From Bacillota bacterium (GTDB taxonomy: Bacteria; Bacillota; Clostridia; Lachnospirales; Lachnospiraceae), in contig JAEXOU010000005.1 in assembly GCA_023439125.1 (NCBI GenBank), positions 62,001 to 126,000 of the forward strand: a stretch of 64,000 nt of DNA, in the 5' to 3' direction. This document shows positions 61,092 through 64,000 of the stretch, piece by piece; the first letter of the stretch is position 1, and the number at the start of each line of letters is the position of its first letter. The notes below the pieces were generated by a model. That model was not told the origin of the DNA. It made no database searches and saw only the letters and a program-made list of their open reading frames with translations. The position numbers and the translations under genes were made by a program.

Positions 61092-61220
61092 AAATTTTTA
61101 GCATGAAGTATCGTAAGTTCGTATGTTGAATGAATTCTAGGGGAATGATTTAGAATAAAAAAGAGAGCTTACTAAGATATGATAAATTTATTATGAAAGC
61201 AATCAGTAGGAGGATGAATA

Positions 61221-63860
61221 GTGAAAGCTTACGGCGTTAATGAATTGAGAAAGATGTTTTTAGAGTTCTTCGAGAGCAAAGGACATCTTAAGATGAATAG
61301 TTTTTCATTGGTACCACATGGAGATAAGAGTTTATTACTAATTAATTCAGGTATGGCACCACTTAAGCCTTATTTTACTGGACAAGAGATTCCACCTAGA
61401 AGACGTGTAACAACTTGCCAGAAGTGTATTCGTACAGGTGATATAGAGAATATAGGAAAGACAGCAAGACATGGTACTTTTTTTGAGATGCTTGGTAACT
61501 TCTCTTTTGGAGATTATTTTAAGCATGAGGCAATTGCATGGTCTTGGGAATTCTTAACTCAAGTGGTTGGATTAGATGCAAATCGTCTATACCCATCTAT
61601 TTACTTGGACGATGAAGAAGCTTTTGAAATCTGGAATAAAGAAATTGGCATTCCAGCAGAGAGAATCTTTCGATTTGGAAAAGAGGATAACTTCTGGGAG
61701 CATGGTGCAGGTCCTTGTGGTCCATGTTCTGAAATCTATTATGACCGTGGAGAGAAATATGGTTGTGGGAAACCAGGTTGTACCGTAGGCTGTGATTGTG
61801 ACCGTTATATGGAAATCTGGAATAACGTATTTACTCAGTTTAACGGTGATGGCGAAGGTAACTATACTGAGCTTGAGAATAAGAACATTGATACCGGTAT
61901 GGGGCTTGAGCGTCTTGCTGTTGTTGTACAGGATGTTGATTCTCTTTTTGATGTGGATACCGTAAAGGCAATTCGTGACAAAGTTTGTCAAGTAGCTAAT
62001 GTAACATATAAAGTAGACCCAAAGACTGACATGTCAATTCGTTTAATTACAGACCATATTCGTTCTGTAACATTCATGACTTCCGACGGGATTATTCCTT
62101 CCAATGAGGGAAGAGGTTATGTGCTTCGTAGATTATTAAGAAGAGCAGCTCGTCATGGAAGATTACTCGGCATTCAGGGTAAATTCTTAGCAGAATTAAG
62201 TAAAACTGTAATTGCAGAATCCAAGGATGGATATCCAGAATTACAGGAAAAGAAAGATTATATCTTAAAAGTATTAACAATTGAGGAAGAAAAGTTTAAT
62301 AAGACAATTGACCAAGGTCTCAGTATTTTAGCTGACATGGAAGAAGACCTTGTAAAGAAGAATAAAAAGACACTTACGGGTGAAGATGCATTTAAATTAT
62401 ATGATACTTACGGCTTCCCAATCGATTTAACAAAGGAAATCTTAGAAGAAAAAGGTTTCACAATTGATGAAGAAGGCTTTAAGAAAGCAATGCAAGTACA
62501 GAGAGAGACTGCTAGAAATGCACGTGCTGTAACAAATTATATGGGAGCAGATGCATCCGTTTATGATGAGATTGATCCAGCAATTACTTCTGAATTCGTA
62601 GGTTATGATCAATTAACCTACAACTCAAAGATTACCGTATTAACTACAGAAACTGAGCTTACAGATGAAATCGTTGGTGGACAGACTGCAACAGTAATCG
62701 TTGATGAAACTCCATTCTATGCAACAATGGGTGGACAAGCTGCAGATACAGGCTTTATTACAAAGGATGGAGCTATATTTGAAGTAGAAGATACCATTAA
62801 GTTAAAAGGCGGTAAAGTTGGACATGTTGGAACAGTAGTAGAAGGAAGTTTTCAGCTTGGTGATACAGTTACCTTAACTGTTGATGAAGCGAAAAGAAAT
62901 AATACTCGTAAAAACCATAGTGCAACTCATTTACTTCAAAAGGCATTACGTACGGTATTAGGTTCCCATGTGGAGCAGGCAGGTTCAATGGTAACAGCTG
63001 ATCATTTACGTTTTGACTTTACACATTTCTCCGCATTAACAGCAGAGGAGATCTCTAAAGTCGAAGCAATTGTAAATGAAGAGATTACAGCAAATCTTCC
63101 AGTCGTAACTGATGTTATGAGTGTTGAAGATGCCAAGAAGAGTGGCGCAATGGCACTCTTTGGTGAAAAGTATGGTGAGAGTGTACGTGTAGTTAGCATG
63201 GGTGACTTCAGTAAAGAATTATGTGGTGGTACTCATGTTGCTAATACTGGTGTGATATCTGTGTTTAAGATTTTATCTGAAACTGGTATTGCGGCAGGTG
63301 TACGTCGTATTGAAGCAATCACAGGAAATGCTGTATTTGAATATTATAAGAGTATCGAAGAACAGCTTCATATGGCTGCAAAAGCTGCGAAATCAGATAC
63401 AAGTGGCCTTGTAAAGAAAATTGAGACTTTATATGAGGAATTAAAGGCAGCACAATCAGAGAATGAGAAACTGAAAGCAAAGATAGCAAACAGTTCTTTA
63501 GGTGATGTTATGAGCCAGGTAGTGGAAGTTAAGGGTGTTAAACTTCTTGCAACAAAAGTTCCTGATGTCGATATGAATGGTCTAAGAAACCTTGGAGATC
63601 AGTTAAAAGCAAAACTTGGTGAAGGCGTTATCTTATTGATTTCAGCTTTAGATGGTAAAGTTAACTTAATTGCTATGGCTACAGAAGAAGCAATGGCAAA
63701 AGGTGCACATGCAGGTAACTTAATTAAGGAAGTTGCTACTATCGTTGGTGGCGGCGGCGGCGGACGTCCAAACATGGCACAGGCTGGTGGTAAGAATCCA
63801 GCAGGTATTGACGAGGCAATTGCAAAGGCAGTTTCTGTAATTGAAAGTCAAATTAAGTAA
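61221..63860 (+). CDS. alaS: Alanyl-tRNA synthetase
   Basis: GTG 61221 behind AGGAGG gives 879 residues, the usual length. The class II core begins FLEFFESKGHL, motif 2 has CIRTGDIENIG and RHGTFFEMLGNFSF, and motif 3 GLERLAVVVQ. The editing domain contains HSATHLLQKAL (HxxxH) and CGGTHVANTG, and the C-terminal C-Ala domain ends GGGGGGRPNMAQAGG. It charges tRNA-Ala and edits mischarged Ser/Gly. Confidence 0.97.
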   Translation: MKAYGVNELRKMFLEFFESKGHLKMNSFSLVPHGDKSLLLINSGMAPLKPYFTGQEIPPRRRVTTCQKCIRTGDIENIGKTARHGTFFEMLGNFSFGDYFKHEAIAWSWEFLTQVVGLDANRLYPSIYLDDEEAFEIWNKEIGIPAERIFRFGKEDNFWEHGAGPCGPCSEIYYDRGEKYGCGKPGCTVGCDCDRYMEIWNNVFTQFNGDGEGNYTELENKNIDTGMGLERLAVVVQDVDSLFDVDTVKAIRDKVCQVANVTYKVDPKTDMSIRLITDHIRSVTFMTSDGIIPSNEGRGYVLRRLLRRAARHGRLLGIQGKFLAELSKTVIAESKDGYPELQEKKDYILKVLTIEEEKFNKTIDQGLSILADMEEDLVKKNKKTLTGEDAFKLYDTYGFPIDLTKEILEEKGFTIDEEGFKKAMQVQRETARNARAVTNYMGADASVYDEIDPAITSEFVGYDQLTYNSKITVLTTETELTDEIVGGQTATVIVDETPFYATMGGQAADTGFITKDGAIFEVEDTIKLKGGKVGHVGTVVEGSFQLGDTVTLTVDEAKRNNTRKNHSATHLLQKALRTVLGSHVEQAGSMVTADHLRFDFTHFSALTAEEISKVEAIVNEEITANLPVVTDVMSVEDAKKSGAMALFGEKYGESVRVVSMGDFSKELCGGTHVANTGVISVFKILSETGIAAGVRRIEAITGNAVFEYYKSIEEQLHMAAKAAKSDTSGLVKKIETLYEELKAAQSENEKLKAKIANSSLGDVMSQVVEVKGVKLLATKVPDVDMNGLRNLGDQLKAKLGEGVILLISALDGKVNLIAMATEEAMAKGAHAGNLIKEVATIVGGGGGGRPNMAQAGGKNPAGIDEAIAKAVSVIESQIK

Positions 63861-63916
63861 TTAATTTAGAAATATGAAAAAGTTTAGGAATTTTTTGAAG
63901 AAGTATTAAAAAGGTA

Positions 63917-63945
63917 TTGACAATTGTTCTCTCAATCTGTATAAT
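63917..63945 (+). promoter_or_regulatory. Consensus promoter for a transcript beyond the window
   Basis: TTGACA (63917-63922), 17 bp, TATAAT (63940-63945) faces right. The gene it serves starts past the window end. Confidence 0.75.
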
Positions 63946-64000
63946 CTTTTTAGTGCTATTCAAAAAATACCCAAACAGTTGTAAAAGCACAATTCACAAC

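Noticed and set aside
61092..61220. T-box leader before alaS
   Set aside because: The conserved antiterminator sequence and a terminator are both missing.

Overview
The window is AT-rich, low-GC Firmicute DNA. Gene order and content (pyrH-frr-uppS-cdsA-dxr-rseP-ispG-polC, PolC-type polymerase, CarD, DegV, [FeFe] hydrogenase, a ZTP riboswitch over a split PurH pathway) point to a clostridium of the Lachnospiraceae, most like Lachnoclostridium (Clostridium) phytofermentans. This is inference from memory; no rRNA is present to confirm it.

Layout. 1-3.0 kb: the tail of a GyrI-like effector domain and an ATP-grasp/PEP-swivel phosphotransferase. 3.1-4.8 kb: a two-gene ABC exporter. 4.8-13.1 kb: the most interesting block, a divergent locus in which a CrtI-like FAD enzyme with a ferredoxin-like tail faces a six-gene operon coding for a NifH-like reductase, two NifD/K-like component-1 proteins and a complete FecBCD/BtuFCD-type importer. 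No nif assembly genes lie nearby, so it looks like an uncharacterised nitrogenase-like reductase with its own substrate uptake. 13.2-18.3 kb: a choloylglycine-hydrolase-family enzyme, an AraC-VOC regulator with a stand-alone VOC paralogue, an aldehyde dehydrogenase and a PlsC acyltransferase. 18.4-26.4 kb: a GGDEF/EAL sensor, DegV, a DUF1858 protein, a TRIC-like membrane protein, CarD, small membrane proteins and an iron-only hydrogenase homologue.

26.6-41.3 kb: bactofilin, then the conserved operon pyrH-frr-uppS-cdsA-dxr-rseP. A 2.5-kb accessory insertion (dispersed repeat, decayed tandem gene copy, membrane protein, nucleotidyltransferase, candidate ncRNA) separates rseP from ispG and polC. 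41.3-52.1 kb: small membrane and envelope genes, malQ, a CAP-domain lipoprotein, a second candidate structured RNA and an archaeal-type AspRS, with two identical tRNA-Glu(CTC) genes about 9.1 kb apart. 52.2-64 kb: lipoproteins, a TIR-TM-beta-propeller protein, an HD nucleotidase, a ZTP-riboswitch-controlled purine pair (IMP cyclohydrolase and AICAR transformylase as separate proteins), an amidohydrolase, a small zinc-ribbon protein and alaS.

The intergenic DNA holds several families of palindromic repeats. One has a conserved core of about 59 bp enclosed by arms that differ in sequence between copies yet stay self-complementary. Coordinates, motifs and pairings were read by eye; no alignment, folding or database search was run.
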